Of a DNA stretch of 16,113 nt, positions 6,867 to 14,708 are shown one piece after another. The stretch comes from Anaerolineae bacterium (GTDB lineage: Bacteria; Chloroflexota; Anaerolineae; Aggregatilineales; Phototrophicaceae), in assembly GCA_028284565.1 (NCBI GenBank), contig JANQRM010000463.1, positions 1 through 16,113 of the forward strand, in the 5' to 3' direction. Position 1 is the stretch's first letter; every line of letters starts with the position of its first letter. The notes beneath the pieces are model-generated. The model was given only the letters and a program-made list of their open reading frames with translations. It ran no database searches and had not been told where the DNA came from. The position numbers were made by a program, and so were the translations under genes.

Positions 6867-7679
6867 ATGTCAGGTGCAGTCTTTACAGAAACACTGAAAC
6901 AAAACTGGAAGCAGACCATCTACTGGGGCATTGGTCTGGGTGCAATGGTAACCATCGTTGTCCTCATGGTTCCCTTCTTTGATGGCGCAGAATTCGTGAA
7001 ATTGGTTGAGTCCTTGCCACCCGCATTGATGCGAGCTGCAGGGGTCGGTGATGATGCCAGCATCTTAGCAACAACAGAAGGCTTCATTGCGGTCGGATTC
7101 TTCGGCAAGTTGGCATTGATATTCGCCGTCTTTCCAATTGTGATGGGACTGAAAGTCATTTCCAATGAAGAGGATGATGGTATCATGGATTCGGTACTCA
7201 GTTTGCCGATCGACCGGAAACAACTGATTATCGAGAAATTCCTAGCCTTTATGGTGATGAATGCCATCGTAGTAGTAATGATTTTCATCGGCTTATGGGT
7301 TGGCGTGCAAGCCGTATCGGTAGATGTCGAAGTGAACATGCAACCGCTGACGGATATGGTCATTCAGTTGATGCCCATACTTAGCTTCTTGTTGGCAGTG
7401 ACGATTTTCGTCGGGGCATTAATTCCAAATCGAACAATGGCATTGGGCATCTTAACTGCGTTTGTCGTGGCAAGTTTCATGATACAGACGGTTGGCAGTA
7501 TGGTCGAAGGTGGGCTTGGCGAGGCAATTACAGCGGTATCGTTCTTCAAGTACTATAATGCCAGCGATATTCTGGCAGATGGCTTGATTCTGACGCAATT
7601 CATCGGCTTGGCCGTGGCAACATTGTTGTTCTTAGGTGGAGCGTTGTGGCTATTTGAACGACGAGATGTGGGTGTCTAG
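6867..7679 (+). CDS. ABC-2 type permease, second of a tandem pair
   Basis: This 270-residue membrane protein shares aligned landmarks with its upstream neighbour: NWKQTIYWGIGLG, ESLPPALMRAAG, NEEDDGIMDSVLSLPIDRKQ, and the ending LFERRDVGV. About six membrane helices are evident. The ATG at 6867 is preceded by AAAGGAG (6852-6858) with 8 bases between; this site overlaps the stop of the first permease. An in-frame upstream start at 6846 would overlap the previous gene and lacks a site. The gene pair resembles the two halves of long, internally duplicated permeases of the tetronasin-resistance (TnrB3) type, here encoded separately. A UUCG-loop terminator follows 28 bases after the stop and closes the operon. 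Confidence 0.9.
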   Translation: MSGAVFTETLKQNWKQTIYWGIGLGAMVTIVVLMVPFFDGAEFVKLVESLPPALMRAAGVGDDASILATTEGFIAVGFFGKLALIFAVFPIVMGLKVISNEEDDGIMDSVLSLPIDRKQLIIEKFLAFMVMNAIVVVMIFIGLWVGVQAVSVDVEVNMQPLTDMVIQLMPILSFLLAVTIFVGALIPNRTMALGILTAFVVASFMIQTVGSMVEGGLGEAITAVSFFKYYNASDILADGLILTQFIGLAVATLLFLGGALWLFERRDVGV

Positions 7680-7706
7680 TCCATATAGCCATCTGAGGAT
7701 GTGATG

Positions 7707-7731
7707 AAGGCGTATTTCGATACGCCTTTTT
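7707..7731 (+). terminator. Rho-independent terminator of the exporter operon
   Basis: AAGGCGTAT pairs perfectly with ATACGCCTT around a TTCG tetraloop, followed by a short T-run. The 9-base stem and stable UUCG loop 28 bases after the last permease make this a convincing intrinsic terminator. Confidence 0.9.
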
Positions 7732-7759
7732 GATTATACCTGTCACCGTTCCAAACCAA

Positions 7760-7788
7760 TTGCATCTCCCTAACCGCTTCGGTACAAT
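7760..7788 (+). promoter_or_regulatory. Promoter of the DUF1028 gene
   Basis: TTGCAT (7760-7765) and TACAAT (7783-7788) are separated by exactly 17 bases. Transcription would start near 7795, so in-frame starts at 7789 are excluded and the downstream ATGs at 7807 and 7816 remain. Confidence 0.6.
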
Positions 7789-7815
7789 GTGCCACGCAAA
7801 CAAAGGATGTGCCGA

Positions 7816-8694
7816 ATGGAAATCAACACCTTTTCAATTGTTGCCTATGACCCCGATGAGCAAGCATGGGGTGTGGCAGTAGCAAGTAAGTTCCTTGCCT
7901 CTGCCGCTGTGGTCAGTTGGGCGCAAGCTAGAGCCGGAGCCGTCGCCACACAGTCTTATGCCAAGATGAGCTTTGGTCCTGATGGGCTGAAGATGATGGC
8001 AGAAGGCAAAAGCGCACAGGATACCCTCGATGCCCTACTCGCTAAAGATGACGGACGCGAATCTCGGCAAGTTGGATTGGTAGATGCACAAGGTGGAGTC
8101 GCGGCACATACGGGGAAATCCTGTCACGACTGGGCAGGACATTTGCTCGGCGAAGGCTTTACGTGTCAGGGGAACATCCTCACAGGCGAAGAAACACTCG
8201 ATGCAATTGCACAGACCTTCAAATCTGAATCGGGTGAATTGGCAGATCGACTGGTCTCTGCCTTACGTGCTGGCGACCTTGCCGGAGGTGATAAACGGGG
8301 CAAACAATCGGCAGGTATCCTTGTCGTGCGTCCCAATGGAGGTTATGGGGGCGATACAGACCGCTATCTGGATTTACGAGTGGATGATGACCTTGAACCC
8401 GTCAAAAAGCTACAAGACCTCGTGAGTACCCATCATCTTTTCTTTGGCACATCCAAACCCGAAGACCAACTCTTTATCAATGAAGACATCGCCCGTGAAC
8501 TCCAAACTATCATGTCAGAGAATGGCTATCTAGGTGGCGAAATCGACGGCTCATGGGATGAAATCAGTAAGCAAGCCTTCTGGATTCTGGTTGGTGATGA
8601 AAATCTTGAAGAACGCTGGTCACTCGATAGTCAGCCCAACAAGATTGATCGCATTGCCCTTGACTACTTACGGAGACGATTCAATGTCTCTTAA
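7816..8694 (+). CDS. DUF1028 family (Ntn-hydrolase-like) protein with C-terminal peptidoglycan-binding-like region
   Basis: The 292-residue product starts with NTFSIVAYDPDEQAWGVAVASKF and continues AGAVATQSYAKMSFGPDGL, the hallmark opening of DUF1028. This family has an Ntn-hydrolase-like fold; its members' reaction is not firmly established. Further family signatures are GLVDAQGGVAAHTGKSC and GNILTGEETLDAI, and RPNGGYGGDTDRYLDLRVDD. The last ~75 residues (INEDIARELQ, NGYLGGEIDGSWDEISKQAF) resemble the putative peptidoglycan-binding tail found in some members. ATG 7816 was chosen because AAAGGA lies 8 bases upstream and the family starts close to TFSIVA; ATG 7807 is possible. No signal peptide is visible, so the protein is probably cytoplasmic. 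Confidence 0.9.
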   Translation: MEINTFSIVAYDPDEQAWGVAVASKFLASAAVVSWAQARAGAVATQSYAKMSFGPDGLKMMAEGKSAQDTLDALLAKDDGRESRQVGLVDAQGGVAAHTGKSCHDWAGHLLGEGFTCQGNILTGEETLDAIAQTFKSESGELADRLVSALRAGDLAGGDKRGKQSAGILVVRPNGGYGGDTDRYLDLRVDDDLEPVKKLQDLVSTHHLFFGTSKPEDQLFINEDIARELQTIMSENGYLGGEIDGSWDEISKQAFWILVGDENLEERWSLDSQPNKIDRIALDYLRRRFNVS

Positions 8695-8727
8695 AGGATA
8701 TAGTTCAGACATCAGGAAAGACTATTA

Positions 8728-8759
8728 AGACATTCTGCTGTAGGATGTTTAGTTCTATT
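8728..8759 (+). terminator. Possible weak terminator after the DUF1028 gene
   Basis: A 9-base stem with two G-U pairs (8728-8736 with 8742-8750) around a GCTGT loop is followed by a moderately T-rich stretch. The stem is AU-rich and the T-run is interrupted, so termination efficiency is doubtful. Confidence 0.35.
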
Positions 8760-8780
8760 CGATAGTTTTGACTCACTCGC

Positions 8781-10235
8781 ATGTCGCAATATCCCCAAAA
8801 ACGCTCTTTTCAATGGGTATTTATTCCCCTCGTACTTCTCGCCTCATTCTTTCACTTTCAGGCACTGGCACATGATAATCGCTTTCATCCTGATGAAGCC
8901 TACTTTATGACTTTTGCCCGAAATGCGGCTGTCAATGGCGATTGGATGTTTTCTGGCGCATTAGATAAACCGCCACTTAGCATCTATGGTAGTGCGCTCT
9001 CCATGACCTTGTTTGGCATCCAACCCCTTGATAATGGTGTGCTAGACCTTGAAAGTCGGCTTGGAGAATTTACCTCACGCATTCCCAATGTCTTTGCAGG
9101 AATACTCATTGTTTCTTTTGTGATTGCTATTGCGCGACGAATCATTGCGAGCAAAACTCTGCCTTTACTTGCTGGCATATTCATAGCGACCTCACCGTAT
9201 CTCATCTCCTTTGGTGCAACTGCCTTCACCGATATACTGATGCTCTTGTTTATGACCGCTTCACTGTGGATGATGTCTCGAAATTATTGGGGATGGAGTG
9301 GCGTGTTATTAATCCTCAGTTTCGCCTGCAAGCCCCAAGGGATATTTTTCCTACCCTTAGTTATGGGCATCGGCTGGGCAAATGGACAACTCACCCGATA
9401 CAACCTCGCTCGGTTTATTATCCCCTTCTGTATTGGGTTGCTATTACTTTTTATCTGGGATACTGCTCGTCCAGAAACGAGTGTATTTATATTAGGAGCC
9501 AGTAACAATAGGCCCGAATCATGGCTGGTTCCAATACATGAGCTTGGCGATAGAGTCTTAATTTGGTTAACTTACGGTCAGCATCTTTTGGGAAATAGCA
9601 TTACAACCATCTTGTTCTTAATAGTGGCAATCATCGGCTTTTTCCATCAAAAGAAATCGAAACCTATTGTGGCATTATGGTTGTGGATATTGGCTTATAT
9701 CGCCTTTCATATCTTCATCAATGTCAACAGCTACGACCGTTATCTCCTGCCTCTGTTACCACCGCTTGTACTGGTCTGTGGATTTGGGATAAGAGCGACC
9801 TTCACGAATCTGCCACGACACATCTCATGGATAATAATTGCTACAATCCTCATCATTCCAGCCTATCAAGCCTCACTCGACGATATTTCTGTTGGAGGTG
9901 ATAAAGGGAATTATGATGGGATTGATCAACTTGCAGATTATCTGAATAGCAAACCTGTCGCTACGGTGATTTATGACCCATGGTTGGGGTGGGAACTTGA
10001 CTATTACATGGAACAGTGGACAGACAAACGAAGGGTTCATTACCCTAATCCTTCAGCTTTAGTTGAGGATGCTTTGACACTCAATGAAATCGGAGACCGT
10101 TACTTTGTTACGCCGACAGATGAAGCCTATGTGAGTTGGTTGATTGCACTCAACAACGCGGGTTTTGAGATTGTATTCGATACGGAGATTACTCGTTTTC
10201 GGGTGTATCGTCTGATTCCGAATCGCGCTCCTTAG
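8781..10235 (+). CDS. Membrane glycosyltransferase, ArnT/PMT-like GT-C fold
   Basis: This 484-residue polytopic protein has about 11 hydrophobic segments. The first lies near residues 13-31, followed by an external loop with HPDEAYF at 36-42 and DKPPLSIY at 62-69, the two landmarks of the dolichyl/undecaprenyl-phosphate-sugar mannosyltransferase family (GT-C, GT39/GT83-like). The acidic pair D38-E39 is the likely catalytic or metal-binding site. Such enzymes use a lipid-linked sugar to glycosylate lipids or proteins on the outer face of the membrane. The C-terminal ~115 residues form a soluble domain. The acceptor is unknown. The ATG at 8781 has no strong Shine-Dalgarno sequence. Its 3' end overlaps the opposing PadR gene by 47 bases. 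Confidence 0.85.
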   Translation: MSQYPQKRSFQWVFIPLVLLASFFHFQALAHDNRFHPDEAYFMTFARNAAVNGDWMFSGALDKPPLSIYGSALSMTLFGIQPLDNGVLDLESRLGEFTSRIPNVFAGILIVSFVIAIARRIIASKTLPLLAGIFIATSPYLISFGATAFTDILMLLFMTASLWMMSRNYWGWSGVLLILSFACKPQGIFFLPLVMGIGWANGQLTRYNLARFIIPFCIGLLLLFIWDTARPETSVFILGASNNRPESWLVPIHELGDRVLIWLTYGQHLLGNSITTILFLIVAIIGFFHQKKSKPIVALWLWILAYIAFHIFINVNSYDRYLLPLLPPLVLVCGFGIRATFTNLPRHISWIIIATILIIPAYQASLDDISVGGDKGNYDGIDQLADYLNSKPVATVIYDPWLGWELDYYMEQWTDKRRVHYPNPSALVEDALTLNEIGDRYFVTPTDEAYVSWLIALNNAGFEIVFDTEITRFRVYRLIPNRAP

Positions 10236-10926
10236 ATGCCGGACGCTTTAACTTTTGGAGCATCTTGGCACGATTAAGCGTTGTCTTATGTCCTAAACTC
10301 GTCACAGTATTTTGGCTCACATCGTCGTCATGATTGTTTGACTTATTGAGTTCTTCCAATACAGCAGGATAGCGTTCTGCCCAATCCTCGATAAACGATT
10401 CCATCCATTCAATTTCGGATTGCATCACTGCAATGCTATGTGTATACAATGCGCGGATATGCTCCGCAATTTCGGGCGTATCCTCTTCTTGATGGCGCGA
10501 CCATGCCCTCTCAATCGAATCCAATTGATACTTCAAATCATCCCGATGATAACGCAGGACACGATAGGCTTGTTGAGGTTTGAGAACGTGCAGATTCGCC
10601 AAGCCTAACTCGAAGCCGGACCCAAACGGACGAGGTTGCCTTAACAAGCTGGAAATAGCCGTTTGCAAAATGCCCTGTCCTGCTTCAGTGATTTCATAAC
10701 GTTTGCGTGCAGGTCCGCGCCCACCGCTATCATACAATGAGCTTTTAACCATATTCTGTTTTTCGAGCTTATTGAGAATGTAATAAATCGACGAGAAGCC
10801 AATTGTCAGCCATTCACGCAAGGCGCGCTCATCAATCAGTTGTTGAATTTCATGCCCATAACGGGGAGCTTCTGCCACGAGGCTCAACAAAGTGAGTTCG
10901 GCATCCGTCATCATCGCCTTATCCAT
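10189..10926 (-). CDS. PadR-family transcriptional regulator with charged C-terminal tail
   Basis: PadR repressors have a winged-helix DNA-binding domain and a helical dimerisation domain. The 245-residue product opens TDAELTLLSLVAEAPRYGHEIQQLI, continues WLTIGFSSIYYILNKLEKQNMV and has a wing KRYEITEAGQ, all classical. A coiled, vir-like helical region follows (LRYHRDDLKYQLDSIERAW). The last ~60 residues (from about 185, with NHDDDVSQ and the acidic end SESDDTPENE) are hydrophilic and unlike typical PadR proteins. The ATG at 10926 is used here; ATG 10914 or 10911 with AAGG just upstream is also possible. A response regulator gene lies 72 bases upstream on the same strand. The target gene is not obvious. 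Confidence 0.9.
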   Translation of the reverse strand: MDKAMMTDAELTLLSLVAEAPRYGHEIQQLIDERALREWLTIGFSSIYYILNKLEKQNMVKSSLYDSGGRGPARKRYEITEAGQGILQTAISSLLRQPRPFGSGFELGLANLHVLKPQQAYRVLRYHRDDLKYQLDSIERAWSRHQEEDTPEIAEHIRALYTHSIAVMQSEIEWMESFIEDWAERYPAVLEELNKSNNHDDDVSQNTVTSLGHKTTLNRAKMLQKLKRPASKERDSESDDTPENE

Positions 10927-10998
10927 ACCCTACGCCTATATCTGTGTGACTAACCATAACACAACTCGGCTATCCTTGCCCCCAGATCAAGTTAAGTA

Positions 10999-11379
10999 TC
11001 AGCTTTGTAACACCTCTTTAATCGTCTTCACCAGATTATTTGCGAGATATGGCTTCGTTAGATAGCGATTTGCTCCTGATGCCAACCCTTCTCGAATTTT
11101 TTCTGGGTCAGCTAGTGCAGAGAGAATAATCACAGGCAAGTCTTGAAAGCGTTGTTTGGTACGCATTTGTTGCAAAAATTTTATGCCACTAATTTCAGGT
11201 AGCATCAAGTCCAAAACCATCAAGTCTGGCAAGGGGTCTTGTCGTAAGAGTTTTGCCGCTTCGGTAGCATTGAGTGCATTCTCAACCTCGAAATCCGAGC
11301 GTTCCAATAATGTCGTTACGAGTTTTTGCACAGCGGGATCATCATCAACGACTAAGATTCGAGTTTTTTCAGGCTCCAC
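10999..11379 (-). CDS. Single-domain response regulator (CheY-like receiver)
   Basis: The 126-residue product is a stand-alone receiver domain with no output domain. Acidic residues VVDDD near 10-14, the phosphoacceptor Asp in LMVLDLMLPEISG near 57, the ILSA serine and the TKPY lysine near 109 are all present, so it should be phosphorylatable. No histidine kinase is visible in the window. The start is GTG at 11379, with AAAGG 10 bases upstream; no other in-frame start lies nearby. It may be co-transcribed with padR 72 bases downstream and faces the LysM lipoprotein gene head-to-head across a 184-base interval. Confidence 0.92.
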   Translation of the reverse strand: MEPEKTRILVVDDDPAVQKLVTTLLERSDFEVENALNATEAAKLLRQDPLPDLMVLDLMLPEISGIKFLQQMRTKQRFQDLPVIILSALADPEKIREGLASGANRYLTKPYLANNLVKTIKEVLQS

Positions 11380-11420
11380 GCAATGCCAACCTTTCCAGCA
11401 TCGGTCAATTTAGCTTTCCC

Positions 11421-11449
11421 AGTATACCCTTATCTTACAGATATTGTAA
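11421..11449 (-). promoter_or_regulatory. Predicted promoter of the response regulator gene
   Basis: On the minus strand TATACT (11426-11421) follows a weak -35 hexamer TTACAA (11449-11444) with a 17-base spacer. The start would be near 11414, about 35 bases before the GTG. The -35 match is poor. Confidence 0.4.
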
Positions 11450-11517
11450 CCATTTTTCACATTCCCGATGGTTAGATTCTCTTTATTCCACAACTAGCCC
11501 ACAAATAATCCCTCAGA

Positions 11518-11523
11518 TATAAT
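11518..11523 (+). promoter_or_regulatory. Consensus -10 box of the LysM lipoprotein gene
   Basis: A perfect TATAAT lies 40 bases before the ATG at 11564, predicting a start near 11530. No recognisable -35 hexamer is found at the usual spacing, so an activator may be needed. Confidence 0.45.
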
Positions 11524-11563
11524 ACCTGCAAATTGAAATGGTTTGGCGTTTAAGGATGGCGGG

Positions 11564-12370
11564 ATGACCAATCAGGGACTCAGAATTTTCAAATGGCTAT
11601 TTTTCATGATGATGGCACTCGTTGTTGCTGGATGTTATCAGCAAGCACGAGACTCGTTTGAGCCGATTGATAGCCAGCAAAATGATGTTCCGACCAATAC
11701 ACCTGTGCCTGCAACACCGCTTGATTTGCCAGTGACTAATACACTGCCACCAACAACAGACGGAAGCACAACGCAAGGCACGCCTGTTCCGCCAACCTCA
11801 ACTTTAACCATCATTCAGCCGACAGCGACCTCACAATCCGCTGACCCCTTGACTGTGCCGACCGCCACTGAGCCGGGCATTATTACCCCAGAACCTCCGC
11901 CCGGTGCTGTGGATTTACCCACGGCTGGTCCGACTTTCACACCCTTGCCAGCAACACCAAGCGGACTTGTTACGCCCACAGACTTACCACCCGAAATCGC
12001 AGATGAATGTACTTATGTCGTTCAATCAGGTGATAACTTGTTTCGTATCTCAGTGAATCTCGATGTGGCTTTAGATGAATTGCGCGCTTTGAACAACCTT
12101 ACTGGTGAACTCATCCAACCCGGCGATACGCTACTTGTTCCCGGCTGTATCCCCGGACAAGAAGAGATTGTCATTCCAGAAGTCACCGTCAATCCAACTG
12201 TCCTTGCTAGTGGTAGCATCGTCCATGTCATTCAATCTGGCGAGACATTGGGTGCAATCGCGACACGTTATGGTGTGACAGTTGATGATATTGTGACTGC
12301 CAACGATCTCGACAATCCCAATGTGATTGCTGAAGGACAAGAAATTATCATTCCGAATCCACAGAATTAA
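11564..12370 (+). CDS. Lipoprotein with Thr/Pro-rich linker and two LysM domains
   Basis: The 268-residue product carries a lipoprotein signal peptide ending in the lipobox VAGC, with the lipidated cysteine at residue 24. A low-complexity Thr/Pro linker (about 40-145, with runs such as TPVPATP and TPEPPPG) follows, then two LysM domains at about 149-195 (YVVQSGDNLFRISVNLDV) and 219-265 (HVIQSGETLGAIATRYGV). LysM binds peptidoglycan or related N-acetylglucosamine polymers, so the protein probably tethers the membrane to the wall. The first LysM is bracketed by Cys149 and Cys195, which could form a disulfide. ATG 11564 has AAGGA 7 bases upstream and directly opens the signal peptide; an in-frame TTG at 11543 was rejected. 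Its end overlaps the opposing lipoprotein gene by 23 bases. Confidence 0.93.
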   Translation: MTNQGLRIFKWLFFMMMALVVAGCYQQARDSFEPIDSQQNDVPTNTPVPATPLDLPVTNTLPPTTDGSTTQGTPVPPTSTLTIIQPTATSQSADPLTVPTATEPGIITPEPPPGAVDLPTAGPTFTPLPATPSGLVTPTDLPPEIADECTYVVQSGDNLFRISVNLDVALDELRALNNLTGELIQPGDTLLVPGCIPGQEEIVIPEVTVNPTVLASGSIVHVIQSGETLGAIATRYGVTVDDIVTANDLDNPNVIAEGQEIIIPNPQN

Positions 12371-13031
12371 TGGATAACTCTGCATCCCAGACAATCAAAT
12401 TATCAAAGGTGATGTCGATGGAGTTTTCAGTCGGCAACACAGCAACCAAGCCAATATCACCGCTATGAGTACGATTATCCTGTGCCTGCGCGACCAATTC
12501 ACCATTCACATACAAAGCCAGATAATCTTGGATACACACAATCCGTAATTGATTGCGGGCTTGTCCTCGCTTCACTACAGAACTTGGTGTCCATCGCACA
12601 ATCGGATGCACGGCGCGTTGTCCGTCTCCCCAGCGAATGGATACCTGTCCATCGCCACTGATGAGGAAATAATATCCTCGCCCATTATTCGTCCGATTCG
12701 CTCGACACATCACCCCATAGCCATTGTGATTATAGGATGACAACTGCTCCACTTTGACATCAATTACAATATCACCGGAGGCAATCGAATGTTGTCCCCA
12801 AACATAAGCCTCAAGTTCCGATTGAATGCGATATACGCCTTCATCGACATCAATCGACAAGCCTTGTAGGTTGTAAGTATCCCATTCTCCAACAGTTTCA
12901 AATGGTTCTACTAAGATGCGCTCGCCAAAGCGAAAGCCGATGTTTGGGGTTTTGCTCGTTCCCAATTGAGGCAGACATGCTACAAGGCCCAATAAAGTCA
13001 GCAATAGAAAAACTACCCAGCGAAATCTCAT
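12348..13031 (-). CDS. Lipoprotein with LamG/DUF1080-like beta-sandwich domain
   Basis: The 227-residue product has an N-terminal signal with the lipobox LVAC (Cys19). The mature part reads as a beta-sandwich: VEPFETVGEWDTYN, GVYRIQSE, NHNGYGVMCRANRTNN, GRGYYFLISGDGQVSIRWGD, LRIVCIQDYLALYVNGELV, and SGDIGLVAV followed by ITFDNLIVWD. This pattern of 'NGYGVMCR...YYFLISGDG...LYVNGELVAQAQD...GDIGL' is typical of concanavalin-like domains of the DUF1080/LamG kind that bind or hydrolyse glycans, but no catalytic residues can be assigned. It is presumably held on the outer face of the membrane. It is encoded opposite the LysM lipoprotein gene, with 23 bases of tail-to-tail overlap. Confidence 0.8.
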   Translation of the reverse strand: MRFRWVVFLLLTLLGLVACLPQLGTSKTPNIGFRFGERILVEPFETVGEWDTYNLQGLSIDVDEGVYRIQSELEAYVWGQHSIASGDIVIDVKVEQLSSYNHNGYGVMCRANRTNNGRGYYFLISGDGQVSIRWGDGQRAVHPIVRWTPSSVVKRGQARNQLRIVCIQDYLALYVNGELVAQAQDNRTHSGDIGLVAVLPTENSIDITFDNLIVWDAELSINSVDSE

Positions 13032-13063
13032 CCAGTATATTCCAGTCCAATTTTGTGAGACGT

Positions 13064-13069
13064 ATTATA
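13064..13069 (-). promoter_or_regulatory. Consensus -10 box of the beta-sandwich lipoprotein gene
   Basis: TATAAT read on the minus strand lies 32 bases upstream of the ATG at 13031. A TTGAAA hexamer lies upstream but only 9 bases away, too close for a standard -35, so the -35 region is unclear. Confidence 0.4.
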
Positions 13070-13146
13070 CAGTATCCCTTTCAAGTTAAGGCTATCGGGA
13101 GCTTGGGCTGTATCAGTACAATGGAAGGTGAGAACTAGGACTTTGC

Positions 13147-14667
13147 ATGACGGATATACCCACCTCATCCCATCTAACAGGCGAGGAAGCCAAGCGTACC
13201 GCACGCAATATTGGCGCGCTGGTTTTGGCAAGTCTGTTGAGCAAAGGGGCGTTGTTCATCTGGCAACTCGTGTTAGCTCCGTGGTTGGGTGTGTTGGATT
13301 ATGGTATCTATGGCACAGTTGGCGCATTGTTAGCCATTGCCATGCCCGCCGCCAGTTTTGGTATGGGACTCATTCTCATTCGGGATGTTGCTTCTGCGCC
13401 GAAAAAAGCGGGGCATTATTGGTCAGGCATGCTGTTTCTACAGACCAGCCTTGCCATCCTCGCCTATATCGGCATGAATCTCGGCGCGTTGGGGTATAGC
13501 GAGACAATACGCGGTTTCACAGCCATCGCCGGATTGAGCCTCTTCATCGACCTCTTTGGCAGTATGGGCTATGACCTGCTTCTCTCGCGGGAGGAGATGG
13601 CAAAAGCCTCTGTAGTTGAGATTGGACATATCTTCCTCCGTATTGGTTTGGCGATTCTGGCATTGGCACTCGGATTCGGTTTACTAGGAGTCTATATAGC
13701 GACCTTTTTGTCGAGCATCGTCCGTTGGATCGTCCTATGGGGATTGAATTTTCGAGCGGGTGTTTACCCTCAATTTCCACTTGATAGAGGTACCGCTTGG
13801 CAATTACTTGTCGATAGTTCACCATTGGCGATTGCCGCGGTCTTATCACTGGCATATCAACATGCCGATAAGCTCATGACGACAGGCATTCTCGGTGAAG
13901 AAGGCACAGGCTATCTCACTGTTGCTTTTGTGATTAACTTTGGCGTGATTGAGATGTTGAGTACGACTGTTCTCACTGCCACCTATCCCTTGATGTCGCG
14001 GGTCTATCAAGCAGGCGAATCAACAACATTCCGCATGATTATCGAGAAGCTCGCCCTCTTTATGCTGGTAATCAGCTTACCCTTAGTCCTAACCCTAAGT
14101 ATTTTTGCATCGGACATAACGATTCCCCTTTTCGGGGAGGATTTCGCACCTACAGCCGGTATCTTACGGATTCTCATTTGGTATACGATGCTGACGATGG
14201 TCGCCAACATTTTTTCAAAAGCGTTGCTCGTACAAAATCGACAACGCTTAACCTTGATGATACGGATGGCAGGTTTAGGACTGAATATCCTCCTCAATTT
14301 AATTCTACTCAATCACTGGCAAGATCCGCGTGGTGCGGCAGTTGCCTCTATTGCGGCAGAAGGCTTAATCTTAGTCTTGCTCATCTGGCAATTCCAAGCG
14401 AGTGGCATCTCGTGGCAACAACTCCTTCCCAACCTAGCCCGTTTACTTGTGCTAGGAATTATCGTAGCAATCGTAATGCTAATGTTACAAGACATCCAAT
14501 TCATCCTCGCTATGGTTGCAGGTTTAGCTTTGTATATCGCGGGTATCATCGTTGGTAAAATCCTGCGACCTGATGATTGGGACTTAATTTATCGGCTGGT
14601 TTCCGCCATGCCCGGTGGCACAATCGTCCAGCGGTATTGGAGACGCGATGTGAGTATACGCTGGTGA
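13147..14667 (+). CDS. Polysaccharide/oligosaccharide flippase (Wzx/MATE-like)
   Basis: The 506-residue polytopic protein has 12-14 hydrophobic segments and begins with EEAKRTARNIGALVLASLLSKGALF, the usual opening of the polysaccharide biosynthesis (PST/MATE-like) exporter family. Further matches are LGVLDYGIYGTVGALLAI and an ISLPLVLTLSIFASDITIPLFGEDF segment followed by ILRILIWYTMLTMVANIFSKALLVQN. Such proteins flip lipid-linked sugars across the cytoplasmic membrane. It could serve the same envelope pathway as the GT-C transferase 3 kb away, but no polymerase or priming transferase is present here. AGGA lies 6 bases before the ATG at 13147. Confidence 0.9.
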   Translation: MTDIPTSSHLTGEEAKRTARNIGALVLASLLSKGALFIWQLVLAPWLGVLDYGIYGTVGALLAIAMPAASFGMGLILIRDVASAPKKAGHYWSGMLFLQTSLAILAYIGMNLGALGYSETIRGFTAIAGLSLFIDLFGSMGYDLLLSREEMAKASVVEIGHIFLRIGLAILALALGFGLLGVYIATFLSSIVRWIVLWGLNFRAGVYPQFPLDRGTAWQLLVDSSPLAIAAVLSLAYQHADKLMTTGILGEEGTGYLTVAFVINFGVIEMLSTTVLTATYPLMSRVYQAGESTTFRMIIEKLALFMLVISLPLVLTLSIFASDITIPLFGEDFAPTAGILRILIWYTMLTMVANIFSKALLVQNRQRLTLMIRMAGLGLNILLNLILLNHWQDPRGAAVASIAAEGLILVLLIWQFQASGISWQQLLPNLARLLVLGIIVAIVMLMLQDIQFILAMVAGLALYIAGIIVGKILRPDDWDLIYRLVSAMPGGTIVQRYWRRDVSIRW

Positions 14668-14670
14668 ATA

Positions 14671-14679
14671 TGCTATAAT
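14671..14679 (+). promoter_or_regulatory. Extended -10 promoter of the DUF4177 gene
   Basis: TGCTATAAT is a full extended -10 element (TGnTATAAT). It lies just after the flippase stop and 29 bases before the ATG at 14709, predicting a start near 14686. The -35 region (TGAGTA) is poor, as is common with extended -10 promoters. Confidence 0.6.
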
Positions 14680-14708
14680 TGAGTACCCGATTTAGGAGAT
14701 TTTTGCTC

